DNA from: Clostridia bacterium
GTDB taxonomy: Bacteria > Bacillota > Clostridia > Oscillospirales > CAG-272
Reading direction: 5' to 3'
Length of the DNA: 64,000 nt
NCBI GenBank assembly: GCA_017463125.1
Contig: JAFTPV010000003.1
Location: 1 to 64,000, forward strand
Position 1 is the stretch's first letter, and every line of letters begins with the position of its first letter. Positions 48,104 to 57,071 of this stretch are shown one piece after another. The notes under the pieces are model-generated. The model worked only from the letters and a program-made list of their open reading frames with translations, made no database searches and had not been told where the DNA came from. The position numbers were made by a program, and so were the translations under genes.

Positions 48104-49447
48104 TCAATTCTTGACAAGCTTGCAAAGCTCGACGGTATTTTTTACTATAATGTCGTCTCCGCCTTTTTTAAGTCTTGAGGTTCGAGATTCATATCCGCCC
48201 TCGTCATACGCACGCGAGGTTGGGAAATATGTCTCGCCTCCGTTGGTAAGGCAGCACACAAAAACGCTATCAAAAGACAATTCTGCCTCGATTCTTCTAC
48301 CGATTTCAGTAAAACACTCACCGGGCATACCGAGAAATGCAACGTCGCCTATCGAAAGGGCTGAGAGGGTGAAGAAGAAGCTCTTCGGTCCTTCGGAAAG
48401 CTCGACAATTCTGTATGCCTCGGCAACGGCGGTGGTAAGCTCCATTTTCTCAAACGGAAGCTCGTGTGCTCTGCCCGCCATGTGAAGCGCCTTGATTTTT
48501 CTTGCTTGGTCGAGCTTATCGTTTTCGGCATTGGCGGGGATTTCAATTTCTTTTGTAGCGAAGCCGATTTTTTCGGAATTAACAAAGCGAGCCTTGCCGT
48601 AGTCTGCAAGAACTGCCGAGGCAACCACTCTTCCCATATGCGCTGTGTGGTCGTAACCGCGAGGAACATTATCAAAGCTATCGTATTCAAGTCCTCTGCG
48701 GTCTGCATCGGTGGGATTCGGGTTTATATGGTTTACATCCCCCTGTGATGCGGTAAGGAAGAGGCATTTTGTGTTAGGTAATGCGCTTTCAAGAGTGCTT
48801 CTTACAAAGCCGGGCCAATCGGCGCTGATGAGCTCACCGCCAACGGTATCTGCATGAGTACCGAAGCTTACGATAACCATATCGTCACCGCCCTCGCGGT
48901 CGATTCTTAAAAATTTTACGGTTTCGTTTACATCGCCTAAAACGTGATCTATATCGGGATTTCCTACACCGGGGTTTGTCGCGGTAGAACCGTCCTTCAT
49001 CTTATATCTTCTGACAAAGGAGATGTTTTCAGCCTTGCCGGAGCCTACCGAGAGCTTTGACTCCTTCATATCGAGGAAGGCATTTGCTGCCGTGTCCTCA
49101 AGAGCTTTGGCAAAGTGGGCACAGTATTTCTCATCAACCACCTCGTCACCGAAGCGCTCACCGTTAAGGAAAGGACCTGTGTGAGTGTGGGAGCAGTTGA
49201 TAAATATAGCCTCTGGCGCAATACCTGTGCGGCGGCTTATTTCCGCCTTATGAATATTACACTGCTCCTTTGAAAGCATAAGAACGTCGGCGGTAACAAT
49301 AACCGCCTTTTTTTCACCGTCATCAAAGGCAACGGCGCTCACATAAAGGTCGTCTAGGACCCCTTTTACAGTTCTTGTTTCGTAATAACCCGAAATATTA
49401 ATACCGTTCCAAGGGGTGACCTTTGCTCTTGCAAATCCTGTTTTCAT
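48104..49447 (-). CDS. Neutral/alkaline ceramidase-like hydrolase, cytosolic
   Basis: A 447-residue protein from ATG 49447 (GAGGGAAG upstream). It matches the N-terminal neutral-ceramidase superfamily: KVTPWNGINISGYYETRTVK (about 9-28), the metal-binding INCSHTHTGPFLNG (about 88-101), FGTHADTVGGELISADWPGF (about 199-218) and FLTASQGDVNH. It lacks a signal peptide and the C-terminal domain of true ceramidases, so ceramide is an unlikely substrate. It is last in an operon of sugar-type oxidoreductases, which suggests hydrolysis of an amide or ester on a sugar derivative. Confidence 0.78.
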   Translation of the reverse strand: MKTGFARAKVTPWNGINISGYYETRTVKGVLDDLYVSAVAFDDGEKKAVIVTADVLMLSKEQCNIHKAEISRRTGIAPEAIFINCSHTHTGPFLNGERFGDEVVDEKYCAHFAKALEDTAANAFLDMKESKLSVGSGKAENISFVRRYKMKDGSTATNPGVGNPDIDHVLGDVNETVKFLRIDREGGDDMVIVSFGTHADTVGGELISADWPGFVRSTLESALPNTKCLFLTASQGDVNHINPNPTDADRRGLEYDSFDNVPRGYDHTAHMGRVVASAVLADYGKARFVNSEKIGFATKEIEIPANAENDKLDQARKIKALHMAGRAHELPFEKMELTTAVAEAYRIVELSEGPKSFFFTLSALSIGDVAFLGMPGECFTEIGRRIEAELSFDSVFVCCLTNGGETYFPTSRAYDEGGYESRTSRLKKGGDDIIVKNTVELCKLVKN

Positions 49448-49458
49448 TATCTTCCCTC

Positions 49459-50403
49459 TCAAATTCCAAGCTCTCTTCTGATCTCGGAGAGCATAACCTT
49501 GCGTCCGCCCTCCTCGCGAGATCTGATACCTGCGATAATTATTGTCATAAGCTCGATAGTCTCATCGAAGGGATAAGGACGCACGCCCGTTTCAAGATAT
49601 TCAACGAAAACGTCAAGCTGCTTGTGGAAAGAATAGTAGCTGTCCTGCGAGGAAACGGTTGCTGATCCTGCCGTACCTACAATCTTGAGAGGCGAGCCTG
49701 CCATATCGTAGATATTCGCAATTGTAACATCAATTCCGCGCTCGTGAGTGAGATGAACGATATTATTCTTGACTCCGCCGGTGTTCTGTACCGAAATATA
49801 ACCCGGACCTGTAATTGGGTATACTGCCTCCATAGCGTGAATACCATACTTTTCCCAGGACTTCGGCATTGTCATATTTATGTATCGAAGGTCGCCAAGC
49901 TCATAGGTGGAGGTGTAATAGGGCATAAATTCCTTTGTGTAACGAAGAGATGAAGAGGACATTATCATCTTGCCATCGTTTACCCAAGATATAAACTTTT
50001 TAAGATCCTTTACGTTATCCGCAAGGGGCTTGTCAATAAATACGGGTATTCCCGCCTCGATAAACTTCTCGGTGCGCTCAACGTGATCCCAGCCTTGATC
50101 GGTAGCTATGATAACCGCGTCAACCTGTCCTATACAGTCCTCGGGCTTATCGAGAATATTGGGAATAAGAGCTGCTGCCGCAACCTTTTTCGCATTTTCG
50201 GGGTCATCACACCAAACGTGAGTTACCTTTGCTCCCCTTACACCGAAGGTTTCGGGAGGCTGCTTTTCGAGATATCTGGGAATTACGGGAAATCCGCAAT
50301 CCTCCATTGCTTCTTTATTATAACCGTTAAACATAGCGCTCCAGGAATAAGGGTGGCCGTTTCCCTCTGTCATACCGAGCATTGCAATCTTAAATTCTTT
50401 CAT
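49459..50403 (-). CDS. Gfo/Idh/MocA family oxidoreductase
   Basis: A 314-residue protein from ATG 50403 (AAGGAGAG upstream). An N-terminal Rossmann domain contains the dinucleotide region around KIAMLGMTEGNGHPYSW (about 5-21), which departs from the usual GxGxxG. DAVIIATDQGWDHVERTEKF (about 84-103) and VFIDKPLADN (about 110-119, equivalent to the EKP motif) are typical. The C-terminal half is the substrate-binding beta sheet. It should oxidise or reduce a sugar or inositol with NAD(P). It lies 11 bp upstream of the ceramidase-like gene in the same operon. Confidence 0.82.
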   Translation of the reverse strand: MKEFKIAMLGMTEGNGHPYSWSAMFNGYNKEAMEDCGFPVIPRYLEKQPPETFGVRGAKVTHVWCDDPENAKKVAAAALIPNILDKPEDCIGQVDAVIIATDQGWDHVERTEKFIEAGIPVFIDKPLADNVKDLKKFISWVNDGKMIMSSSSLRYTKEFMPYYTSTYELGDLRYINMTMPKSWEKYGIHAMEAVYPITGPGYISVQNTGGVKNNIVHLTHERGIDVTIANIYDMAGSPLKIVGTAGSATVSSQDSYYSFHKQLDVFVEYLETGVRPYPFDETIELMTIIIAGIRSREEGGRKVMLSEIRRELGI

Positions 50404-50423
50404 TTTTTCTCTCCTTATTATAT

Positions 50424-51338
50424 TTACCAAGTCCAAGGCTGAATAAGCCTTGGATTTATGTTTTCTGACAGCTTTATTATCTCTTTCATAAGCTCCTCGG
50501 GAAGCGCCCTGCCACTAAGGAGATTTACACTCTCGCGAAGCTGTTCGGGGGTGTCAGCACCCATAACTAGTGAGTCAATACCCTCTGTATCCCTAATAAA
50601 GCCGAGTGCCATTTCTGCCATTGTAAAGTCAAAGTCTGCCGCTAAAGAATGAAGCTTATCAAGCAGGGGCTTTTCACCTTTCAAGCTTTCGGGGAGACTG
50701 CCGGTATCCTTAAAGAAAAGTCCTTGAAGATAAACGCTTCTGACAAAAACGACCGTTCCATTATCCGAAACGTTTTTCAGCGCACCGCTTCTTATTTCGG
50801 CATTATCGAGCATATTTGCAGGAATCTGAATGCAGTCAAAGGGCATAGAGGAGCAATATTCCATAAATCTTGATTTATCGGAAAACGAAACTCCAACTCC
50901 TGAGGCAATCCCCTCCTCCTTTAATTCCCGCATAGCCTTTATCAAGCTGTCACCGTACTGTTCAATATAGCCCTCGCGGTGAAGCATAAGGAACGGCAGT
51001 TTTTCAAGTCCAAGCCTTTTTGCCGACTCGGTTGCCTGGCGAAAAAGCTCGTCTTTTATTTTTTCTTTCGGTTCACCGTTAAAAATAACCTTTGTTATAA
51101 GAGTTTTTTCTCTCGTTTCAGCCTTAAAATATCTGCCGAGAACGGCTTCGCTCTCGCCGTAAGCTCTTGCGGTATCAAAGGAAGTTATACCAAGGTCGAG
51201 GGCAGTAGATAAAAGCTCGCTTGACTCCTCGTAAGTGGGCATTCCCTTATCGTTATTTACACCGTATGCAAGTCCGAGCTGGGCTGTGCCGAGGGTGAGG
51301 GCTGAAATTTTATATCCGTTTTTTTCTGTAATCTTCAT
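50424..51338 (-). CDS. Aldo/keto reductase
   Basis: A 304-residue (beta/alpha)8-barrel reductase. The catalytic tetrad is visible: Asp in DTARAYGESEAVLG (about 55-68), Tyr61 in the same motif, Lys in TLITKVIF (about 82-89) and His in LMLHREG (about 118-124). The C-terminal NADPH-binding region (GALKNVSDNGTVVF, then VMGADTPEQLRES) is standard. It reduces or oxidises a sugar or aldehyde. It follows the SDR gene by 1 bp and precedes the Gfo/Idh gene by 20 bp. Confidence 0.87.
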   Translation of the reverse strand: MKITEKNGYKISALTLGTAQLGLAYGVNNDKGMPTYEESSELLSTALDLGITSFDTARAYGESEAVLGRYFKAETREKTLITKVIFNGEPKEKIKDELFRQATESAKRLGLEKLPFLMLHREGYIEQYGDSLIKAMRELKEEGIASGVGVSFSDKSRFMEYCSSMPFDCIQIPANMLDNAEIRSGALKNVSDNGTVVFVRSVYLQGLFFKDTGSLPESLKGEKPLLDKLHSLAADFDFTMAEMALGFIRDTEGIDSLVMGADTPEQLRESVNLLSGRALPEELMKEIIKLSENINPRLIQPWTW

Positions 51339-51339
51339 A

Positions 51340-52128
51340 TTATTTTACACTGTATCCGCCGTCAAGGGGGATTATTGCACCTGTCATATAGAGTGATGCA
51401 TCACTTGCAAGATAGACGATAAGTCCCTTAAGGTCGGTATCGTTTGCCATTCTGCCAAGGGGGCATTTTGCGTTATATCTTTCAACAAAGAGGGGGTTCT
51501 GGTTGTTGAAGAGTCCGCCAAGCTCAATGCAGTTTGAGCGAATGCCCGCTCTGCCGTAGTGGGATGCAAGAAATCTTGTGTAGTTTGTAATTCCGCCCTT
51601 GTGGAAGAAATAGTCACCCGCAGCTCCGTTCGGACACATATCGGTGCCCTCGTAGAGAGAGTAATCGGGACCAAGAATACCCATATACGAGCCTATATTA
51701 ATGATAGAGCCGCCGTTTCCCGACTTTGCCATTCTGTCACCGAAAGCACGCGATATAACGAAAAGCCCGGTAGCATTTGCGCGCATACTTCTATCGAAAT
51801 TTTCAGCCGTGTCCGTATATCCGTTCATTGAGCGCATAACCGCATTGTTTACCAGAATATCAACTCTTCCCTCTCTTTCATAAACCGTATCGCAAAGAGA
51901 AAGAATACTTTCTTCATTCTCTAAATCAAGCTCCAGCACGTTTACTTTGTATCCTGCATTTACAAGCCCCTCAACGCGCTTTACGTTGTTTTCGCGGTTT
52001 CTGGATGCCATATAGACGGTAGCTCCAGCCTCTGCCAGCGCCTCGACTATCTGGTAACCGTATTTACCTGCACCGCCCGTTACAACGGCGACCTTTTCGG
52101 AAAGATTAAAGCTATCAAGCACCTTCAT
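51340..52128 (-). CDS. Short-chain dehydrogenase/reductase
   Basis: A 262-residue SDR. The cofactor motif is TGGAGKYG (residues 17-24), a variant of TGxxxGxG with Lys at the middle Gly. NNAVMRS follows (about 92-98), then the catalytic Ser in INIGSYMG and Tyr/Lys in YFFHKGG (YxxxK, about 176-182). The C-terminus, MTGAIIPLDGGYSVK, is typical. It is the first gene of the leftward oxidoreductase operon, with a clear promoter. The likely substrate is a sugar alcohol or keto sugar. Confidence 0.88.
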   Translation of the reverse strand: MKVLDSFNLSEKVAVVTGGAGKYGYQIVEALAEAGATVYMASRNRENNVKRVEGLVNAGYKVNVLELDLENEESILSLCDTVYEREGRVDILVNNAVMRSMNGYTDTAENFDRSMRANATGLFVISRAFGDRMAKSGNGGSIINIGSYMGILGPDYSLYEGTDMCPNGAAGDYFFHKGGITNYTRFLASHYGRAGIRSNCIELGGLFNNQNPLFVERYNAKCPLGRMANDTDLKGLIVYLASDASLYMTGAIIPLDGGYSVK

Positions 52129-52160
52129 CTTTTGTACCTCCTAGTTGATAATGTATTCTA

Positions 52161-52189
52161 ATTATACACTAGCAAAAATGCAATAACAA
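52161..52189 (-). promoter_or_regulatory. Promoter of the leftward oxidoreductase operon
   Basis: On the minus strand, -35 TTGTTA (52189-52184) and -10 TATAAT (52166-52161) are 17 bp apart. AGGAGG precedes ATG 52128. Confidence 0.7.
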
Positions 52190-52221
52190 TAATCCATAAA
52201 GACAAAGAGATATTAATATAG

Positions 52222-52238
52222 TCCGTTTTGGAAACGGA
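52222..52238. repeat. Palindrome between two divergent sugar operons
   Basis: TCCGTTT-tgg-AAACGGA is a perfect 7-bp inverted repeat midway between the leftward and rightward promoters. A T run follows on the plus strand, but no plus-strand transcript arrives here, so an operator (its right half resembles part of a catabolite cre site) is more likely than a terminator. Confidence 0.45.
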
Positions 52239-52319
52239 ATTTTTTATATCTTTATAAGCGACACGTCAAATTTCTTTCCTAAACAGACAAAGAGCTGTGT
52301 ATTTAGTCATTTTGCGATA

Positions 52320-52347
52320 TTGACACCAAAAAAAGCGGTGATATAAT
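52320..52347 (+). promoter_or_regulatory. Promoter of the rightward sugar operon
   Basis: -35 TTGACA (52320-52325) and -10 TATAAT (52342-52347) are 16 bp apart, about 70 bp upstream of ATG 52418. Confidence 0.75.
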
Positions 52348-52417
52348 TAAATTAGAAAATTTATAAATGTATCGATGATATAAAGAAACTGCTTCGGTAC
52401 GGGATTGGAGAACAAAA

Positions 52418-53185
52418 ATGCACTTAAGAAAAAGCAGAGTTTTAAGAAAAATAAGAGAGGGCGGATGCGCCTATTCTGTCAAGCTTAACGTTATGGACCC
52501 GAGAGTTGCCGAAATTGCGGCTATGTCGGGCATTGACTGTATATGGATAGATATGGAACACGTGCCGTCCGAATATATGCAGGTGGAAAATATCGTCAGA
52601 GCAGCAAAGCTCTACGACTGTGACGTGCTTACCAGAGTAGCAAAGGGCAGCTATAACGATTTTATCAAGCCCTTGGAGGCAGACAGCACGGGCATAATGA
52701 TACCCCACCTTATGAGCTATGAGGAAGCAAAGCAGATAGTTTATTACACCAAGTTTCATCCAATAGGACGCCGACCGATAGACGGCGGAAACGCTGACGG
52801 AAAGTTTTGCGCTGTCAGCACCCTTGACTATATAAAGGAAGGAAACGAGGAGCGCTTTAACATAGTGCAGATAGAGGACCCCGAGCCTATGGCAGAGCTT
52901 GAAGAGATATGTGCGCTGCCGGGAATTGATATGATATTCTTCGGACCTGCCGACTTCAGCCACGCTATCGGTATGCCTCACGATATAATGAACGAAACTA
53001 CCCGCGCAGCGCGCAAAAAGGTTGCGGAATGTGCAAGGCGCAATGGAAAGATGGCAGGTACTGTTGGCGGTATCGGAAACCGCAAGGAGCTTGAGGCGGA
53101 GGGCTTTAACTTCATCAATCTCGGCTCTGACGTCGTTGGTCTGATGCAGTATTTTAACAATATAGTTAGTTCGCTGGATAATTAA
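52418..53185 (+). CDS. HpcH/HpaI family aldolase
   Basis: A 255-residue class II pyruvate aldolase of the HpcH/HpaI family. WIDMEHVPSEYMQVENIVRA (about 46-65), GIMIPHLMSYEEAKQIVYYT (about 91-110), RRPIDGGNADG and VQIEDPEPMAELEEI carry the metal-binding Glu/Asp and phosphate-site residues. The family reversibly cleaves 2-keto-3-deoxy sugar acids or related hydroxy-keto acids to pyruvate and an aldehyde. It is the first gene of the rightward operon and is followed after 2 bp by the YhcH gene. Confidence 0.87.
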   Translation: MHLRKSRVLRKIREGGCAYSVKLNVMDPRVAEIAAMSGIDCIWIDMEHVPSEYMQVENIVRAAKLYDCDVLTRVAKGSYNDFIKPLEADSTGIMIPHLMSYEEAKQIVYYTKFHPIGRRPIDGGNADGKFCAVSTLDYIKEGNEERFNIVQIEDPEPMAELEEICALPGIDMIFFGPADFSHAIGMPHDIMNETTRAARKKVAECARRNGKMAGTVGGIGNRKELEAEGFNFINLGSDVVGLMQYFNNIVSSLDN

Positions 53186-53187
53186 CC

Positions 53188-53640
53188 ATGATAGTTGACA
53201 ACATAAATTTAGCGCACAGATACTTCGGCATTGATCCGAGACTTGAAAAAATCTTCTCTGCCCTAGAGGATCTTAACGAGGACAGCCCTATCGGCTCTAG
53301 GGAATACGACGGTTTCAGAATAGGCGTTTCGGAATGTGAGACCTTCGATAAAGATAAGGAAGGTTGCGCCCGTCCATTCGAGGCGCACAGAGAATACGCA
53401 GATATTCACTACGTTATTTCGGGCGACGAGGGCATGGGATATGCAAATGTCGATGACCTCACCTCTGTTTGCGACTACAACTCGGAGCAGGATTATCAGC
53501 TGCTTTCGGGCGAGGCAAGTCTCGTTCACTTAAGAAGGGGCGATTTTTGCCTTGTTTTTCCCGAGGATGCGCACATCCCGCAAATGACGGCGGGCGAAAA
53601 CAGACATCTAAAAAAAGCGGTGGTTAAATTCAAGATATAA
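53188..53640 (+). CDS. YhcH/YjgK/YiaL family protein (DUF386, TabA-like)
   Basis: A 150-residue single-domain cupin of the DUF386 family. The phrases RPFEAHREYADIHYVISGDE (about 57-76) and FCLVFPEDAHIPQMTAGENR (about 118-137), together with the C-terminal KKAVVKFKI, are characteristic, and the paired His residues bind a metal. Relatives sit with sialic-acid, galactonate or other sugar-acid genes and may open or isomerise sugar rings. It lies between an aldolase and a transporter, which fits that role. Confidence 0.85.
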   Translation: MIVDNINLAHRYFGIDPRLEKIFSALEDLNEDSPIGSREYDGFRIGVSECETFDKDKEGCARPFEAHREYADIHYVISGDEGMGYANVDDLTSVCDYNSEQDYQLLSGEASLVHLRRGDFCLVFPEDAHIPQMTAGENRHLKKAVVKFKI

Positions 53641-53659
53641 AATTTTGGTGAAAAGACAT

Positions 53660-54844
53660 ATGAATAATGAGACAAAGCTACATATTCAATGGATACTTTA
53701 TGCTTTAATTGTATTTATTCTTAACGGTACGCTGCTGCAAACATTTCTTCTTGAAAACGGACTTGACGAGCAAGCTGTCACATTTTCGCTTTCTGTTTTA
53801 CAAATTGTGCAAATGCTGACGATTTTCCTGTTTTCAGGAATGGTTGACAAAATGAAGAGAATAAAAAAGCTTACGGCTTTTTCATTCTTGATATGCGTTC
53901 CTATGAACGTATATTTTCTATGTCTGTCTTTCAATCCCGGTACCGAAACACCGATTCCGTTTCTTGCATTAGGAACTGCTTTTAACGTATTTTTAGGTCT
54001 TTATAACGTTATTTCATACAAGCTTCCCTACTGTGTTATCGAGATAGAACGGTACGGAATCTTTACTGCCTATTCGGGTCTGTTTTCCGGTGTGATAAGC
54101 TTTCTTGCATCCGTTGGTATTGTAGCATTACAGAGCTTTTTCTCATATTTCGCAGTTATGAGAGCCATGTATATACTCTCACTGATTTTCACGGCTCTGG
54201 CTTTAATCATTACTCTCTCGATGAAGGAAAATCAACCTGCTGTAATCGAAGAAGAGTCTAAACACCGGGTAAACATCTTAAAATACAAGCCCTTTACGGC
54301 ATTGATAATACCTAATATTCTGCGTGGCTTTTGCTTTGGAATCTTAGGTATGGCATCTACTATTGGATACTTCACGGGAGATATAAACAGCAATTCTGCC
54401 GCAGTTTTAGTCACGGTTACTACGATTTCTTCAATTGTGGGTTCTTTGGTTTATACGGTACTTGCCACAAGAGTAAGAGAAAAACACATCATTGCTTTTT
54501 CAAGCATTTTGATTTTTATCTCTGTGGCTTTGATGGTTGTATTTAAGAACACTGCGGCATTTATAACTCTATTCGGACTTGCATACTTTTTCCTACATCT
54601 GATAAACACGGCTGTTCCCATCGTTGTTGTAAAAATCGTAGATTATAACATTATCGGGCAGTATTCAGGCTGGAGAATGTTATTGCATACTCTCGGAGTT
54701 TCTATTTCAGGCTTTGTGTGTATTCCTCTGTTTAATCTTATAGGAGTTTTTCCAACTATGGTGTTATCGGGCGCCACACAGCTTGTATCGGGAATTGCAT
54801 ACTATTTATATCTCACTAAAAACGAAAGAGAAAAATCGGCATGA
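53660..54844 (+). CDS. MFS transporter
   Basis: A 394-residue membrane protein with about 12 hydrophobic helices, of the major facilitator superfamily. I start it at ATG 53660, with GGTGAAAAG upstream; a GTG at 53648 is also possible. The cytoplasmic loop near DKMKRIKKL (about 67-75) is the basic loop after the second helix. Its stop overlaps the alpha-galactosidase ATG (ATGA), so the two are coupled. It likely imports a galactoside, sugar acid or their degradation intermediate. Confidence 0.85.
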   Translation: MNNETKLHIQWILYALIVFILNGTLLQTFLLENGLDEQAVTFSLSVLQIVQMLTIFLFSGMVDKMKRIKKLTAFSFLICVPMNVYFLCLSFNPGTETPIPFLALGTAFNVFLGLYNVISYKLPYCVIEIERYGIFTAYSGLFSGVISFLASVGIVALQSFFSYFAVMRAMYILSLIFTALALIITLSMKENQPAVIEEESKHRVNILKYKPFTALIIPNILRGFCFGILGMASTIGYFTGDINSNSAAVLVTVTTISSIVGSLVYTVLATRVREKHIIAFSSILIFISVALMVVFKNTAAFITLFGLAYFFLHLINTAVPIVVVKIVDYNIIGQYSGWRMLLHTLGVSISGFVCIPLFNLIGVFPTMVLSGATQLVSGIAYYLYLTKNEREKSA

Positions 54845-57024
54845 TCTTTTTTGACAAGGAAACAAAAACCTTCTATCTCGAAGGAAAAAGCACAACCTAT
54901 GCTTTCTTTATAAATAAATTCGGATATGCGGAGCATCTTTACTATGGCTCTCGCATAGGCAGAGATCCGCTCTTTTACACCAGAGGTAAAGGCGGAAGAA
55001 CCTGTGCGGCAACAGTACCGGGTGAGAAGATAGACGGCTTCGACGAGGGCTCGTCATATCACTACTTCCCCTCCGAGCTTGCGTTCTACGGCAACGGTGA
55101 TTACCGCGAGCCGTGCGTACAGGTTGAAAACGAGGCGGGTGACAGGATATGTGATTTGCTCTATGACTCTCACGAGATTCTTCCCGAAAAACCTGCTATG
55201 AAGGGTATGCCATCAATGCGTGGCGGCGAAACTCTCGTTTTACACCTTTATGACAGTGTTACAGGCTTTGGAGCTGACCTATATTACACTGTTTATCCCG
55301 ATACTAACGTAATAGCAAGGCGTGTTGTTTACAAAAACTGCTCTGACAGAGTGGTTAAGCTCCGCCGCGCCTACTCCTTCACTATGTCGCTGCCAACGCA
55401 GGATTATGACTTCTTAAGCCTTCACGGAGCGTGGGGAATGGAGCACAGGATACAAAAAACAGCCCTGCATAATGGAGTTATTTCCATTGACTCAAAGCGT
55501 ACAACCTCCTCCGCATCCCTAAACCCATTTATCGCTCTATGCTCTAAAGGGGCTACCGAGGAGTCAGGCGAGGTGTACGGTGTCAGCCTTATTTATTCGT
55601 CCTCATACGTCCTTAAGGCAGAGGGTGTAAATGACGGTCAGACTCTCATTACCGGCGGTATAAATGACTTTGACTTCTCTTGGAAGCTTGAGGGCGGCGA
55701 GGAATTTGAGACTCCCGAGGTTGCAATTTGCTATTCAAGCGAGGGAGTTGGCGGTATGAGCCGCGAATACCACGACGCGTACAGAAGCTATCTTATAAAC
55801 CCTAACTTTGCAAAAAAGAGCCGTCCCATTGTTATCAACAGCTGGGAAGGCACGTATATGGACTTTGACAACGAAAAGCTTATGGCTATTGCAAGTGCTG
55901 TAAAGGGTACGGGTATTGACACCTTCGTACTTGATGATGGCTGGTTCGGCACAAGAAATACCGATGAAGCAGGTCTTGGCGACTGGTATGTCAACGAAGA
56001 TAAGCTTGTTGGCGGACTTAATACGGTTATTAACCACGTTAATTCTCTTGGTATGAGGTTTGGTCTTTGGTTTGAGCCGGAGATGGTCAACGAGGACTCG
56101 GATCTTTACAGAAATCATCCCGATTGGGCGATCCACGCGCCCGGAAGAGCGCATTGCTACACAAGAAATCAGTTTGTTTTAGACTTGACAAGAGCCGATG
56201 TTAGAGATTACATTGTAGACTCTGTAAACTCTGTGCTTAAAAATCACAACATCGGATACGTTAAATGGGATTACAACCGCAACGTAACCGAGTCCTATTC
56301 CGAGCTTTTACCTGCTGACAGGCAGGCGGAGTTTGCCCACAGATATGCTCTCGGTCTTTACAACATCTTTGACAGGATTATTCTTGCAAATCCCGACGTG
56401 CTCTTTGAGGGATGTGCGGGCGGTGGCGCAAGATTTGACCCGGCGCAGCTTTACTACTTCCCGCAGATTTGGACCTCCGACGACTCGGATGCCGAGGAGC
56501 GCACGCTGATACAGTACGGCACGTCAATCGTGTATCCGCTATCCTCTATGACCTGTCACTTCTCTGTTGTCCCCAATCACCAGACAAGCAGAATAATCGA
56601 CACAAAAACCAGGGCAGACATCGCCCACCTTGGTACAACCGGCTACGAGCTTGACACCTCGGTGTTTACCGACGAGGACAGAGAGCTTACCAAACAACAG
56701 ATTGCCGAATACAAGGGAATGGAGCCTCTAATCATTGAGGGTGACCTTTACAGAACGGATAATCCTATGGAGTCAAACTTCTTCGGCTTTACCCTTGTTT
56801 CAAAGGACAAGAGCCGCGCTGAGCTTACCTGTTACCAGAGAATGGGCAGACCCAACGCACAGCTCAAGAGATTTATCCCGAAGGGACTCGCTCCCGAGAA
56901 AAACTACTACGTTCCCGAGCTTGATATAATTCTTTCAGGCTCAACGCTAATGAACGTAGGACTTTTACCCGTATTTGAGCGAGGCGACTTTAAGACTGTG
57001 AAGTATCATTTTGAGGAAAAGTGA
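54841..57024 (+). CDS. Alpha-galactosidase, glycoside hydrolase family 36
   Basis: A 727-residue GH36 enzyme, the usual length for the bacterial clostridial group. An N-terminal beta-supersandwich (about 1-320) precedes the catalytic barrel. LDDGWFGTRN (about 363-372) and the nucleophile motif KWDYNRN (near 475-481, Asp in WDY) are present, and the acid/base Asp lies in WTSDDSDAEER (near 544-554). WEGTYMDFD and FEPEMVNEDSDLY also match. There is no signal peptide, so it cleaves imported alpha-galactosides in the cytosol. Its start overlaps the upstream MFS gene by 4 bp, which supports a transporter-enzyme pair. Confidence 0.93.
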   Translation: MIFFDKETKTFYLEGKSTTYAFFINKFGYAEHLYYGSRIGRDPLFYTRGKGGRTCAATVPGEKIDGFDEGSSYHYFPSELAFYGNGDYREPCVQVENEAGDRICDLLYDSHEILPEKPAMKGMPSMRGGETLVLHLYDSVTGFGADLYYTVYPDTNVIARRVVYKNCSDRVVKLRRAYSFTMSLPTQDYDFLSLHGAWGMEHRIQKTALHNGVISIDSKRTTSSASLNPFIALCSKGATEESGEVYGVSLIYSSSYVLKAEGVNDGQTLITGGINDFDFSWKLEGGEEFETPEVAICYSSEGVGGMSREYHDAYRSYLINPNFAKKSRPIVINSWEGTYMDFDNEKLMAIASAVKGTGIDTFVLDDGWFGTRNTDEAGLGDWYVNEDKLVGGLNTVINHVNSLGMRFGLWFEPEMVNEDSDLYRNHPDWAIHAPGRAHCYTRNQFVLDLTRADVRDYIVDSVNSVLKNHNIGYVKWDYNRNVTESYSELLPADRQAEFAHRYALGLYNIFDRIILANPDVLFEGCAGGGARFDPAQLYYFPQIWTSDDSDAEERTLIQYGTSIVYPLSSMTCHFSVVPNHQTSRIIDTKTRADIAHLGTTGYELDTSVFTDEDRELTKQQIAEYKGMEPLIIEGDLYRTDNPMESNFFGFTLVSKDKSRAELTCYQRMGRPNAQLKRFIPKGLAPEKNYYVPELDIILSGSTLMNVGLLPVFERGDFKTVKYHFEEK

Positions 57025-57032
57025 TTATAAGC

Positions 57033-57066
57033 AAAACACGACGGCAAAAACCGTCGTGTTTTCTTT
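57033..57066 (+). terminator. Terminator after alpha-galactosidase gene
   Basis: A 12-bp perfect stem (57033-57044 with 57051-57062) and a CAAAAA loop is followed by CTTT. It may also serve the convergent dut gene. Confidence 0.85.
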
Positions 57067-57071
57067 ATTCT

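Noticed and set aside
39622..57024. Prophage or integrative element carrying the carbohydrate region
   Set aside because: No integrase, transposase, attachment-site repeat or structural phage gene is visible, and base composition looks continuous with the surroundings.
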